Assembly (NCBI RefSeq): GCF_000331735.1
Contig: NC_020126.1
Coordinates: 8,931,501 to 8,995,500 of the forward strand
From: Myxococcus stipitatus DSM 14675
GTDB taxonomy: Bacteria; Myxococcota; Myxococcia; Myxococcales; Myxococcaceae
Direction of reading: 5' to 3'
Length of the DNA: 64,000 nt
Shown: positions 44,218 through 53,023 of the stretch, piece by piece
How positions within the stretch are numbered: position 1 is the stretch's first letter
Layout of the letters: every line of letters begins with the position of its first letter
Program-made: the position numbers and the translations under genes
Notes under the pieces: model-generated
What the model saw: only the letters and a program-made list of their open reading frames with translations
The model's database searches: none
Told to the model about the DNA's origin: nothing

Positions 44218-46053
44218 ATGGCAACCCTGAGAAACCTCGGGCTGACGCTCGTGCTGGCCGTGTCAGGTCTCCTGTCCGCGTGCTCCGACCCCGACGGCGC
44301 CCTTCCCGGTTGGGAGGAGCCACCCCCCAATCCCAGCCGACAGGACTCGGATGGAGATGGCGTCCTCAACGCCACCGACTGCGCCCCCAACGACCCGGCC
44401 CGATGGCTGGCCTCGCCCGCCTTCGAGGACAAGGATGGCGACGGCTGGGGATTCGGCGTCGCGCAGTATTCGTGTACCGCCAACATCCCGTCGCAAGGCT
44501 GGGCCGCGCGGACGGGGGACTGCGACGACTCGGACAAGACCCGCTGGCGCGTCGTGAAGGACCTGTATCCGGACCAGGATGGAGACGGTGCCACGGGCCA
44601 GCAGCTCGTGGAGGGCTGCGTGGGGGACACCCTCGTCGGCTATCGCGAGCAGCCGGGCCCCTTCGACTGCGACGACCAGGATGCGCGCTCGCAGGGCGGG
44701 TACTCGACCTGGCCCGACTCGGATGGCGATGGCTATGGGGCGGGGACGATGCGGACGGTCTGCACCGGCAAGCCCGTGCCCACCGGCTATGCCTCCCGGG
44801 ACGGTGACTGCGACCCCGCGAATCCCATCCGCGCGCTGAAGCGCTACATCCCCTACCGGGACATCGACCTCGACGGCATCACGGTGCCGGCCCCCACGTC
44901 CCTCTGCCTCGGCGACAATGAGCCCCTGCCCCTGGGCTTCTCGCTCGTGTCGACGGGCGAGGACTGTGACGACCGGGACTCGATGAAGCGCCTCATCCGC
45001 GACGTCTACGTCGACCTGGATGGTGATGGCTTCGGAGCGGGCTCCCCCGAGAAGCAATGCACCGGGCTCCAGCCCGTCCAAGGCAAGGCCTTCCAGGGCG
45101 AGGACTGCGCGGCGGACGACAGGACCCGCTGGCAGTGGCACTCGTATGCATATCGGGACGCGGACGGAGATGGCGACACGGTGCCCGAGAACGGCGTGGT
45201 GTGCGGCGGGGCATCGCTTCCTCCGGGCCATGCCGTCTCCCCCCGAGGGCTCGACTGCGATGACAAGAACCCCGCCGTCCGCCTGAGCTGGATGGTCTAC
45301 GTGGATGAGGATGCGGACGGCGTGGGCGCGGGTGCCGTGTCGACGAAGTGCGCGGGTGTCACGGTTCCCTCAGGCTACGCGACGACCTCCACGGACTGCG
45401 CGCCGTCGGATGCCTCGGCCTGGAAGATGCTGACCTATGCCCATCGCGACGCGGATGGGGACAACTTCACCGTGCCCCAGACGGGCGAGCTGTGCACGGG
45501 AGGCACGCTGCCGCAGGGATACTTCGCGAGCGCGAGGAACCCGGACTGCGACGACTCGAACACGCAGCTGCACACCCTGCTGACCTCCTGGGCCGACGCG
45601 GATGGTGACGGCGTGGGCGCCGGAGAGGCCGCGCAGGTCTGCACGAACGGACAGGTGCCGCCTCCGTTGTCCGCCGTGGGAACGGACTGCGCGGCCAACG
45701 ACGCGACGGCCTGGCAACAGCTCGCGTATGCCCACGTGGACCGGGATGCGGATGGGGCCACGGCGCCGGAGAAGGGCTCCGTCTGCGCGGGCACCACCCT
45801 GCTCGCGCCGTACTTCACCAAGGCTTCGGGCAATGACTGCGACGAAACGGACCCCGCCCGCACGCGTTGGGTGGTGCTCTATCCGGACCACGACGGGGAC
45901 GGCGTGGGCGCGGAGCCTCGACAGGTGACGTGCCTGGGCACCACCATCCCCTCGGGCTGGTCCGTCTACGGCTACGACACCAACGACAACGACCCCGGCA
46001 CCACCGCTGATGAGGAGAGCGACCTCGAGCTGGAGCTCCTGCTGAGCATCTAG
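44218..46053 (+). CDS. Thrombospondin type 3-like calcium-repeat lipoprotein
   Basis: 611 residues. The lipobox is SGLLSAC (Cys22). The mature part is built almost wholly from Asp-rich turns: DSDGDGVLNATDC, DKDGDGWGFG, DQDGDGATG, DSDGDGYGAG, DLDGDGFGAG, DADGDGDTV, DEDADGVGAG and others, alternating with Cys-containing DCDD turns about every 45-55 residues. Such repeats bind Ca2+ and form stiff rods in thrombospondin type 3 proteins. It probably sits on the cell surface; its partner is unknown. The upstream gene, 20 bp away, may encode a co-secreted partner. Repeat sequences are diverse rather than identical. Confidence 0.82.
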   Translation: MATLRNLGLTLVLAVSGLLSACSDPDGALPGWEEPPPNPSRQDSDGDGVLNATDCAPNDPARWLASPAFEDKDGDGWGFGVAQYSCTANIPSQGWAARTGDCDDSDKTRWRVVKDLYPDQDGDGATGQQLVEGCVGDTLVGYREQPGPFDCDDQDARSQGGYSTWPDSDGDGYGAGTMRTVCTGKPVPTGYASRDGDCDPANPIRALKRYIPYRDIDLDGITVPAPTSLCLGDNEPLPLGFSLVSTGEDCDDRDSMKRLIRDVYVDLDGDGFGAGSPEKQCTGLQPVQGKAFQGEDCAADDRTRWQWHSYAYRDADGDGDTVPENGVVCGGASLPPGHAVSPRGLDCDDKNPAVRLSWMVYVDEDADGVGAGAVSTKCAGVTVPSGYATTSTDCAPSDASAWKMLTYAHRDADGDNFTVPQTGELCTGGTLPQGYFASARNPDCDDSNTQLHTLLTSWADADGDGVGAGEAAQVCTNGQVPPPLSAVGTDCAANDATAWQQLAYAHVDRDADGATAPEKGSVCAGTTLLAPYFTKASGNDCDETDPARTRWVVLYPDHDGDGVGAEPRQVTCLGTTIPSGWSVYGYDTNDNDPGTTADEESDLELELLLSI

Positions 46054-46329
46054 AGCCCACGTCGTGACTTGCGTTTCGAGAGGGTCGAGGCCATTGTGTC
46101 GGGCAGCGTGGGAAACCGCGCTGTCCATGACCTCTTCCCGCTGACATCTCCGCGCCCTGATGCGCTCCTCGCCCTCGACGGGATGCTGTCGGGTGCGCGA
46201 GTGACGTGCATGCCGTGGGTCGCGGAGTCCTCCCAAGCGTCGCGTTCTATTTCCGTCCCACCGTGCGCATCTTCCCGCGCGGAGCGCGCCTCGTGCGCGG
46301 TGGGACTCTCGACTCCGAGGTCACTTCGT

Positions 46330-46866
46330 ATGCAACCCCAGAAGCGCAAGCTCACCTACCACGTCGCCACCACGCTCGATGGCTTCATCGCCCGCGAGGA
46401 CCACTCGTTCGACTGCTTCGTGAACGAGGGCGACCACGTCACCGAGTACTTCGCCACGCTGCGCACGTACGGCGCGGTGGTGATGGGCCGCAAGACGTAC
46501 GACATCGGCTTGCAGTTCGGTGTCACGGACCCCTACCCGTACCTGGAGACGTACGTCGTCTCCCGTTCGCTGAAGGAGAGCCCGGACCCGAAGGTCCGCC
46601 TCATCTCCGACGACGTCGTCGGCGCGGTGCGGACGCTGAAGGCCCAGGAGGGCAAGGACATCTACCTCGCGGGGGGAGGAGAACTCGCGACCCAGCTGTT
46701 CACCGCGGGGCTGGTGGATGAGGTCCTCATCAAGCTGAACCCGCTGCTGCTCGGCTCCGGGATTCCGCTCGTCACGAGGCTGGGCTCGCACATCAACCTG
46801 GAGCTGCTCTCGACCAAGGTCTACCGGACCGGCGTCGTCCTGCTCCAGTACGGCGTCAAGCGCTGA
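46330..46866 (+). CDS. Dihydrofolate reductase family protein (RibD C-terminal type)
   Basis: 178 residues from the ATG with GAGGT about 8 nt before it. The fold signature YHVATTLDGFIAREDHSFDC, then YGAVVMGRKTYDIG and IYLAGGGELATQLFTAGLVDEVLI are all present. It is likely an NADPH-dependent reductase of a pteridine or flavin-like compound; members often occur alone and lack a known substrate. It is unlinked to folate or riboflavin genes here. A 15-bp perfect hairpin follows the stop. Confidence 0.88.
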   Translation: MQPQKRKLTYHVATTLDGFIAREDHSFDCFVNEGDHVTEYFATLRTYGAVVMGRKTYDIGLQFGVTDPYPYLETYVVSRSLKESPDPKVRLISDDVVGAVRTLKAQEGKDIYLAGGGELATQLFTAGLVDEVLIKLNPLLLGSGIPLVTRLGSHINLELLSTKVYRTGVVLLQYGVKR

Positions 46867-46874
46867 AGCAAGGC

Positions 46875-46907
46875 CCCGGGCCACGAGTCGGTGACTCGTG
46901 GCCCGGG
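46875..46907. terminator. Bidirectional terminator-like hairpin
   Basis: A perfect 15-bp stem CCCGGGCCACGAGTC / GACTCGTGGCCCGGG with a three-base loop, centred between two converging stops (46866 and 46922). It can serve both strands. No U-tract follows on either side. Confidence 0.7.
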
Positions 46908-46921
46908 TGCCGGTGCGAAGA

Positions 46922-47338
46922 CTATCGCCGCCAGGTCGCCGAGAATCCGCCCGAGGTCACCTCGGTGAACGAATCGCCAGCACTGCTGAGCGTGATGGTC
47001 ACCGACTGCGGCGCGATGGGGGCACAAATACCCGTGCCATACATATACCGCGTCCCGGTGTACTGATTGGGAACACCCGTGGGCGTCAGCCCGGCGTACT
47101 GCGAGTCCCCCGGATACCAGCAACCATCGCCACCGCTGGTGAGGCTCCCGGAGCCTCCCGCGTAGATGGTCACACACCCGGGCCACCCCACCTCGCACCA
47201 GGTCCCAATCAAGGGGTCACCCGAGGGAAGCAGCTCCGCCGTCTGGGATTCCGTCGCCGGTGACTCCGACGCAGCGCCACCACCACAGGCCACGGCAAGG
47301 AGAGCAAGACACGCCACAAGGCTGCTGGACTTCTTCAT
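46922..47338 (-). CDS. Small secreted lipoprotein
   Basis: 138 residues from the ATG at 47338 (the frame is open to 47389). The leader MKKSSSLVACLALLAVAC has a lipobox LLAVAC (Cys18). The mature part has two more Cys-bearing turns (TWCEVGWPGCVTIY and DGCWYPGD) and a beta-rich end SVTITLSSAGDSF. It looks like a small lipocalin-like or immunoglobulin-like sandwich, but I recognise no family. The upstream 130 bp are AT-rich and contain the palindrome CAAACGTTTG (47397-47406). Confidence 0.7.
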   Translation of the reverse strand: MKKSSSLVACLALLAVACGGGAASESPATESQTAELLPSGDPLIGTWCEVGWPGCVTIYAGGSGSLTSGGDGCWYPGDSQYAGLTPTGVPNQYTGTRYMYGTGICAPIAPQSVTITLSSAGDSFTEVTSGGFSATWRR

Positions 47339-47468
47339 GTTGATGGCTCCGTGCGCAGTCCCACGAATCGCGGGATCTCCGGATACCATTTCAAACCAAA
47401 CGTTTGCAATTCATTGCCACATTCCAAGAACACACAATACTTCCGCTGCGCTGGCAATAAATGGCAAC

Positions 47469-48764
47469 CTACTCCGGCCAAAGCGTGAGGATGCGCTCGG
47501 CGTCAGCGATGGAGGACCACTCCACCTTTCCAGAGAGGACCCATTGCTGCTTCTTGAAGCGAAGGAATGGTCCATCCCAGCTCGCGCTGTGGTTGCCGAC
47601 GGAGAGGGACGAGAAGCGCGTGGCGTGCGTGGCCACCGCCATCTTGACCATCCAGGTATCGAACTCCCCCTCGGAGAACCAGCGCAGTTGCTCCAGCACC
47701 CACCCCGCCTCCGGGTTCAGCACGGTCTCCCGCCCCAACACCGCCGAGAGCAGCCTGTCCCCCGTGAACTCCGCAGCCTCGAAGAAGACCACTCCGGAGC
47801 GCCACAGCACCGCCCACCCTTGAAAGCGTTCCGAGGCCCCCTGCAGCTGCGCCGGAAAGACCACCACGTTCGGGAGCTTTCCCCCCGAGCGAGCCCTGCT
47901 TCGAAGCGGGGACTGACTGTGCATCTCGATGAGCGTCGCGAGCTGATTCGCATCCGACAAGAAGGGCACCCGGACACGGCGTTCTCCCTCCACGCGCAAC
48001 GTGAGCGCCGACTCCACGGCGACGCCTCCCGCTGGAATGGACTCCAGCGGGACGGAGACGGCTTCACCAAACGTCGGCACCCACAACAGCCGCTCGCTCG
48101 TCAGCCAGACGCGGCCTGATTTGGCCAACACGCCCAACACCGAGGCCACGAGCAGGGCCGTGGGAACCCCCGCCGTCCAGGGACCCTGTCCCAGCGTGGC
48201 GAGGAGGATGCCGAAGACCGCCCCGAATCCGCCGAGCAGGCCGACCACCCAGGCCGCCAGCGCTCGCGGGGTGGTGGCCTTGAGCATCTTGTCGGTTTGA
48301 TAGAGCACCACCTCGCCCGACTCCGGCGAGCGCGACACCGGCTTGCGCACCAGCGCATCCAGCCGGCGCAGCTCCTCGTCCAGCTCCACGGGTCCCGACA
48401 GGGACACCATGGCGCCCAGCCGCTCGCGAACCAGGAGCTTCAGCTGTTGCCTGCGGGCCAGCACCTCCCGCACGGTCATCATCAGCGGCGAGCTGTCCGA
48501 CCACCCCTCCGCCTCCGCGCGCCGGGTCGTCCGTCCCACCGCCTCCGCGACCCGCTCCGTCTCTTGGAGCCACTCCGCGACCAGCGTGGGCTTCGCGCGC
48601 AGCTTGCGCTTCCATCTCCCGCCACTCAGTGCCGACTCCAAGGCCGCCAACCGCGCTCGCGCCGCCTCGAGCACCTCCACGCGTCCCTCCAACTGGACGC
48701 GAAGGTCCGCATCGGAGGTGTGCGTGCCCTGGGACTCCGTCTGGGTGCGAGTGTGCTGGGACAT
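47469..48764 (-). CDS. Membrane protein with PH-like regions, tail-cluster gene 5
   Basis: 431 residues. N-terminal part (about 20-150): helical, Arg/Glu-rich, likely coiled coil. Two hydrophobic segments follow (LAAWVVGLLGGFGAVFGIL and AGVPTALLVASVLGVLA). Then a soluble half with VWLTSERLLWVPTFGEAVSVPLESI, typical of bacterial PH-like domains, and a second such unit (WAVLWRSGVVFFEAAEF). It is paralogous to the next gene, which shares VWLT-ERLLW and the two helices. It is the last gene of the five-gene operon with tail-like proteins. The function is unknown; membrane anchoring of the tail apparatus is a guess. Confidence 0.65.
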   Translation of the reverse strand: MSQHTRTQTESQGTHTSDADLRVQLEGRVEVLEAARARLAALESALSGGRWKRKLRAKPTLVAEWLQETERVAEAVGRTTRRAEAEGWSDSSPLMMTVREVLARRQQLKLLVRERLGAMVSLSGPVELDEELRRLDALVRKPVSRSPESGEVVLYQTDKMLKATTPRALAAWVVGLLGGFGAVFGILLATLGQGPWTAGVPTALLVASVLGVLAKSGRVWLTSERLLWVPTFGEAVSVPLESIPAGGVAVESALTLRVEGERRVRVPFLSDANQLATLIEMHSQSPLRSRARSGGKLPNVVVFPAQLQGASERFQGWAVLWRSGVVFFEAAEFTGDRLLSAVLGRETVLNPEAGWVLEQLRWFSEGEFDTWMVKMAVATHATRFSSLSVGNHSASWDGPFLRFKKQQWVLSGKVEWSSIADAERILTLWPE

Positions 48765-48783
48765 GAGACTGTTCGTCGACCCC

Positions 48784-50127
48784 TCACGAATACGGCTTGC
48801 GCGCGAACGCTTGCACAGTCCCTCCCCACGAAGACAGGAGCTTGTGGGCGAGGTCCCGCTCATCGAATCCCACCTTGCCGACGAGGACCTCCGGCCCGCG
48901 CGACAGATGGACCTCCTGCTCCAAGGGAATGTCCCACGCCACCCGCGCATCCGAGGACGACCAGGCCGCGCCCCCCACCTCCGCCACGGCGCGCACCAGG
49001 TACGTGTCGAGCTCCGACGCGGGCTGCCAGCGCAGTCCTTCCAGAACCCAATCCAGCTCGACCTGCGAGTCCAAGCTGCGTCCCGTCGCGGCGCGCAGCA
49101 AAGCCACGCCGGATGTCGGGTCCGGCAGAAAGTAGACACCCCGCCCCGTCATCACCGCCTGCCCCTCCGTCCACGCGGCGCCTCGCCGGAGCAGCGCGGG
49201 ATACCGCAGCAGCTCCACGGGACGGTCCACCTGCTTCGCCTGCGCCCGGACCCGCTCATCGCGGAACACCTCCAGCAAGGTCCGCAGTCGCGCGGACTCC
49301 TGGCGGCCCAGGCCCGACACCTGGAGGACCTGCCCTCCACGAACGATGAGCCCTTCGCGCCCATCCTGCTGGATGGCGTCGGCGGACAGCGCATCCCACC
49401 GCACGGAGACCGGCGGCTCGTCCCCGGGAGCCATCCACAGCAGCCGCTCGGGCGTGAGCCAGACGGCGCCCGGCACCCAGCGCCGGAGCAGCGCCACCGC
49501 GCCCGCCAACCACAGCGCCATCGCGGGAAGCCCGACCCCCAACGCCAGTCCCCAGTTCCCCGACCCCAGCAGGAGCCACATCAGCCCCCACAATCCAAGA
49601 CTGCCCAGGACGTACAGCACGGACACGACATACTTCCGCTTCCCGGAGACCGAGCCCAGGTGCAGCGCGAAGGGCTCCCCCGCGGTGCGCTCCAGGTCGA
49701 GCGACTCTCCCTGGAGCGCCTCCAACCGGCGGAGACATCCCTCCAAGGACAGTCCCTCCGACGGGAACAGCAGCGTCGCCAACCGCTTGCGTGCACGCGC
49801 GGACAGCTCCTCCCGAAGCTCGCGCACCCTTCGCGCGGTTCGAGGAATCGACGAGCCTTCCGGCCATCCCTCCTGCGCACCGCGCCGCTCCGTGCGCTCC
49901 AGCGCCTCCGGCAACGCGGGCTCCAACTCCAGCACCTCGCGAAGCAGCGCCGGGTCGTCTCGCAGCCTCCGGCGCCAGCCTCGCGCGGACAGGGCCTCGG
50001 AGAGCAGGCGATAGCGGCGGAGGGCGGACTCGAGGAGCTCCACCCGCCCTTCCAGCCGGAGGCGAAGGACCTCCTCCGTCTGCCGCGTCTCACTGGGAAC
50101 TGCGCCTGCTCGGTGGCCTTCGGGCAT
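48784..50127 (-). CDS. Membrane protein with PH-like regions, tail-cluster gene 4 (paralogue)
   Basis: 447 residues. Same architecture as gene 5: N-terminal Arg/Glu-rich helical part (LRLRLEGRVELLESALRRY), two hydrophobic helices (VVSVLYVLGSLGLWGLMWLLLG; LALGVGLPAMALWLAGAVALL), and a PH-like half with VWLTPERLLWMAPGDEPPVSV and GRGVYFLPDPTSGVALLRAATG. The matching gene order and spacing (19 bp to gene 5) mark an in-place duplication, now quite diverged. It may dock in the inner membrane with the two helices and expose the PH-like parts to the cytoplasm. No known family. Confidence 0.65.
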   Translation of the reverse strand: MPEGHRAGAVPSETRQTEEVLRLRLEGRVELLESALRRYRLLSEALSARGWRRRLRDDPALLREVLELEPALPEALERTERRGAQEGWPEGSSIPRTARRVRELREELSARARKRLATLLFPSEGLSLEGCLRRLEALQGESLDLERTAGEPFALHLGSVSGKRKYVVSVLYVLGSLGLWGLMWLLLGSGNWGLALGVGLPAMALWLAGAVALLRRWVPGAVWLTPERLLWMAPGDEPPVSVRWDALSADAIQQDGREGLIVRGGQVLQVSGLGRQESARLRTLLEVFRDERVRAQAKQVDRPVELLRYPALLRRGAAWTEGQAVMTGRGVYFLPDPTSGVALLRAATGRSLDSQVELDWVLEGLRWQPASELDTYLVRAVAEVGGAAWSSSDARVAWDIPLEQEVHLSRGPEVLVGKVGFDERDLAHKLLSSWGGTVQAFARKPYS

Positions 50128-50181
50128 GTGCCCGAGAGCATACCGAGCGGGCCGCGTCCCCCGGGAACGGAACCCGGGCCC

Positions 50182-51459
50182 TCACTCTCCCAGCTGGTCG
50201 CGCTCGTACCAGCGCAAGCGCTTCCACAGCCGTCGGTCCAGGATGGCCTCCAGGGGTTCCTCGGCCAGCGCGGAGGAGATTTCGGAGGGGGACATGGTGT
50301 CGTGGGAGCTCCCCACCTGCACGGCCCGCGAGGGACGCGGCGAGGCTCCCTCCGTCCCACCCGAGGAGACCGGAGCGCGTGGCTCGGCGCCAGGGACCGG
50401 GTCGTCCGGAGACCGGCGCCTGGGAATCCAAAGCTCCCCGGTGGAGGCCCCTGGCTTCTGAGGCGGCTCGCTCACGCCACCGCATTGCATCTCGACAGCC
50501 TGGGACGCGGAGAAGCCCTGGGTGAAGCCCACGGCGTGCAAGCCCCCGTCGACGACGCCTTCGCCCAGGGGCGGCACGCAGACCTCGGAGGGAGAGACGG
50601 GCGTCGACTCCACCTTCACCGGATGCGTGAAGACAGCTCCGCGCAGCATCAGCGCCGCGACCGGGGACACGGGCCCGGAGCCCGTCAGGAACTCCTGCTC
50701 CCGAGCCGTGGTCGCGGGTGGCAACGACGCGAGCAGCGGCCCCTGCGAGGTCACCCCGGGCAGAGGCGCGGGAGGAGAGGCCTCGAGCACGGGTGCATGC
50801 GAAGACGCCCCGAGCCCCGGTGCATACGGAACCGTCGCGGACTGGGACGCGAGCGGCGGCACCGTCGGCGTGAGCGTCATCTTCGCCGCGCGACGCGGAG
50901 CCTCACGGAGGGACTCCTCCGACGACGCGCCGGAGTCCGCACGCCCCGGACCGGGCTCACTCGCGCGCCCGAGCTCGGGCTGGGTGGGCACCACCGGCGG
51001 CATCATGGGCGGCGACACGGGAAGCTCCGCGAGCGCCCCCGCGAGCAGCGTCCGCGCCCGGGAAGGAAACGCGGTGTCGCAGATGGCGAGCGGCGCGGAG
51101 GCGTCGGGCAGGTTCTCCACCAGGTGCGGCGCGACCTTGCGCACCCGCTCCACCCAATCCGGCGGTGGCCCCGCGACGCGGCGGGTGTGCAGGTCCCGCA
51201 GCCATTGCTCGGGCGAGGAGGGATTCACCGACGGGGCCGTCACCGTGACGGGCATGGCGGGCGCGGTGGCGACGGGCACCGCGTCCTTCGGCGCCGGCAC
51301 CGGAACCGGCGCGGGCACGGGCTCCGGCGGGGGCCTGGGTGCCTCCGCCGCCAGGCGGGCCTGGGCCAGCGCGGCGGCGAAGTCGCTCTCCTCCTCGCGG
51401 AACACGGACTCCACCCATCGCCGCAGCCGCCAGGCCACGGTGCGAAACCACACACCCAT
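50182..51459 (-). CDS. Proline/alanine-rich protein of unknown fold, tail-cluster gene 3
   Basis: 425 residues from the ATG at 51459; a GTG at 51486 would overlap the end of the tube gene by 8 bp. The N-terminus (GVWFRTVAWRLRRWVESVF) is a short amphipathic helix, followed by a Pro/Ala-rich linker and a small helical region with PEQWLRDLHTRRVAGPPPDW. The middle and C-terminal parts are mostly low-complexity Pro/Ser/Ala with a final LDRRLWKRLRWYERDQLGE. No signal peptide or trans-membrane helix is visible. The composition is like linker or tether proteins; I cannot assign a function. Confidence 0.55.
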   Translation of the reverse strand: MGVWFRTVAWRLRRWVESVFREEESDFAAALAQARLAAEAPRPPPEPVPAPVPVPAPKDAVPVATAPAMPVTVTAPSVNPSSPEQWLRDLHTRRVAGPPPDWVERVRKVAPHLVENLPDASAPLAICDTAFPSRARTLLAGALAELPVSPPMMPPVVPTQPELGRASEPGPGRADSGASSEESLREAPRRAAKMTLTPTVPPLASQSATVPYAPGLGASSHAPVLEASPPAPLPGVTSQGPLLASLPPATTAREQEFLTGSGPVSPVAALMLRGAVFTHPVKVESTPVSPSEVCVPPLGEGVVDGGLHAVGFTQGFSASQAVEMQCGGVSEPPQKPGASTGELWIPRRRSPDDPVPGAEPRAPVSSGGTEGASPRPSRAVQVGSSHDTMSPSEISSALAEEPLEAILDRRLWKRLRWYERDQLGE

Positions 51460-51478
51460 CCCAGGTCCGCGCGCGGGC

Positions 51479-51943
51479 CTACCCACGGCGGAGTGACTCG
51501 AAGATGAGGGTCAATGAGTCGATGGCGATGCGCTTCCCCAACGCATCCAACGGCGCGGCCCGCCACTTCTTCGGCCACGCCTCATCGATTGTCCACCGCA
51601 TCCGCTCCGTCACCCCATCCGTGTCCAACAGCAACACGGACACACCTCGGCACCGGGGAACCCCGTTCATCGACGCGAGGAACCAGCTCCACAGCGCCGG
51701 TGACTGGGAGACACCCTGACGCAACGTCATGTCCCCGGCGGTGATGGACGAGGAGCCGCGGGTGCGGGCTCGCGGCCCCAGCACCTCCCCCTCCAGCCCG
51801 GAGCACTGGGTGAAGTGCCCCTCGACGACTCCGTCGATGCGCAGCTTGAAGGGGTACGCGCGAAACGGGTCCGCGAGCACACGTGCCCGCGAGCAAGTCT
51901 CCTGCTCCCGTGACGCGGCTTCGGGGGCTTCGGCTTCAGCCAT
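51479..51943 (-). CDS. Phage tail tube / gp19-family protein, tail-cluster gene 2
   Basis: 154 residues from the ATG at 51943. The gp19-type (T4 tube) pattern is plain: DPFRAYPFKLRIDG near the start, FTQCSGLEGEV, GDMTLRQGVSQSPALWSWF, and the conserved end WPKKWRAAPLDALGKRIAIDSLTLIFESL. Proteins of this type stack into the hollow tube of contractile tails (T4 gp19; PVC1/PVC5 and AFP homologues). Upstream in the operon is a Pvc16-type cap; no sheath gene follows. It might build a small non-contractile tube or act as an adapter. Confidence 0.85.
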   Translation of the reverse strand: MAEAEAPEAASREQETCSRARVLADPFRAYPFKLRIDGVVEGHFTQCSGLEGEVLGPRARTRGSSSITAGDMTLRQGVSQSPALWSWFLASMNGVPRCRGVSVLLLDTDGVTERMRWTIDEAWPKKWRAAPLDALGKRIAIDSLTLIFESLRRG

Positions 51944-51989
51944 GGAACACCTCCTCGACTTCGGCTCCGTCCGCGTGCCGTCCACCACG

Positions 51990-52667
51990 TCAGTCCTCCT
52001 TCAGCGGCAAGCGGATGAGCAGGGGTTGCGGACCCGCGGCGAGCACCTCTGGCCCCAACGCGAGCAACTCCCCACGGGCCCGCACCTCCAGCCGACCCAC
52101 CGAGGCCACCGGCGGCACGCGGGGAAAACGAAAACAGCCCTGGTCGTCCGTGCGCGTGGCGAGGCTCAGCGCGGGCAGCTCCACCAGCGCGCCCGCGACA
52201 GGCTTGCCTCCCAGCCCCACCACACACCCCAGCAGCGCCTCCGCCAGGGGCACGACGGAGGGAAACCGCACGTGATGCACCACGGGCTGAGGCCGGTCCC
52301 TCCGCACGGCCAACCTCAGCCGGAAGCCCGGGCGAGGCGCTACCCGCAGCCCCGCCCAGGTGGCGGCGGGCACGGGGGTGAGGTCCACCTCGAACTCCGC
52401 CTCCTCCAGCGCCGCGAAGACCAGCTCGCCCAACAGCCGGTGCGCGCGCTCGGGTGAGTCCGCGCCCGCGGTGACCAGGTAGCAGACGGATATCTGGAGC
52501 GGTGTCCTGCGTCCTCCCCGCGACAGTGGGGCGGGCCCCAACTCCAGCAGGTACAGACACACGCCGTGTTCGACAGTCTCACGGTCGGGTACCCCCAGGT
52601 ACACGGGAGCGTCGCCAGCAATGCGGCGCACCCACGACTTCAAGCGCTGATCGACTTCGTCGATCAT
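51990..52667 (-). CDS. DUF4255 (Pvc16-type) tube cap with carboxypeptidase-regulatory-like domain, tail-cluster gene 1
   Basis: 225 residues. The N-terminal domain (about 1-125) has MIDEVDQRLKSWVRRI, CLYLLELGPAPLSRGGRRTPLQI shortened here to LELGPAPLSRGGRRTPL, and LLGELVFAALEEAEFEVDL, the pattern of DUF4255/Pvc16 caps of extracellular contractile systems. The C-terminal part (about 145-225) is a beta-sandwich like carboxypeptidase regulatory domains (VGLGGKPVAGALVELPAL ... TDDQGCFRFPRVPP). It is the first gene of the five-gene operon. A GGGGG ribosome-site-like stretch lies near the start. Confidence 0.75.
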   Translation of the reverse strand: MIDEVDQRLKSWVRRIAGDAPVYLGVPDRETVEHGVCLYLLELGPAPLSRGGRRTPLQISVCYLVTAGADSPERAHRLLGELVFAALEEAEFEVDLTPVPAATWAGLRVAPRPGFRLRLAVRRDRPQPVVHHVRFPSVVPLAEALLGCVVGLGGKPVAGALVELPALSLATRTDDQGCFRFPRVPPVASVGRLEVRARGELLALGPEVLAAGPQPLLIRLPLKED

Positions 52668-53023
52668 CCGGTCCCCCGAGTGTTCTGGGCCGGTTCCCCT
52701 GTGCGGGTATCACAGGGGATGTCCGGGCTCGCAAGTTCGCACCGGCCCAGGGGCTCGGTAAGGGGCCCACAAGTCGCAGGCGCCGTCGAGGCCTCAACAC
52801 CCGCACACCCACCCACTGCCCCTCCCGCCCGAGAGGCCCCCGGGGGTGGGACAGGTCCACCCCACGGGGGAGGCACCCCGCGTGTGATTCAACGGCCTGG
52901 GGCGAGGACCTTCCGCACCTCGCGCATGGGACGCCCCATCATTTTCGAAGGCATGGCTTCCGTTTCCCGGCGCGGCGCCGAATGATGGCCGCCGGGCCGG
53001 GAACTCCCTTCGTGGAACTGCAC
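52668..53023. promoter_or_regulatory. 356-bp divergent region with an 8-bp hairpin
   Basis: The spacer lies between the tail-like operon (leftward) and the outer-membrane gene (rightward). It holds a perfect stem CCCCTGTG (52696-52703) / CACAGGGG (52711-52718) with a 7-base loop, 29 bp upstream of the tail-like operon start, so in its 5' leader or as an operator. The rest is C/G-rich with no recognisable promoter boxes or gene. Confidence 0.4.

Noticed and set aside
47397-47406. CAAACGTTTG palindrome as an operator
   Set aside because: Only ten bases in an AT-rich spacer and without a neighbouring regulator; chance is likely.
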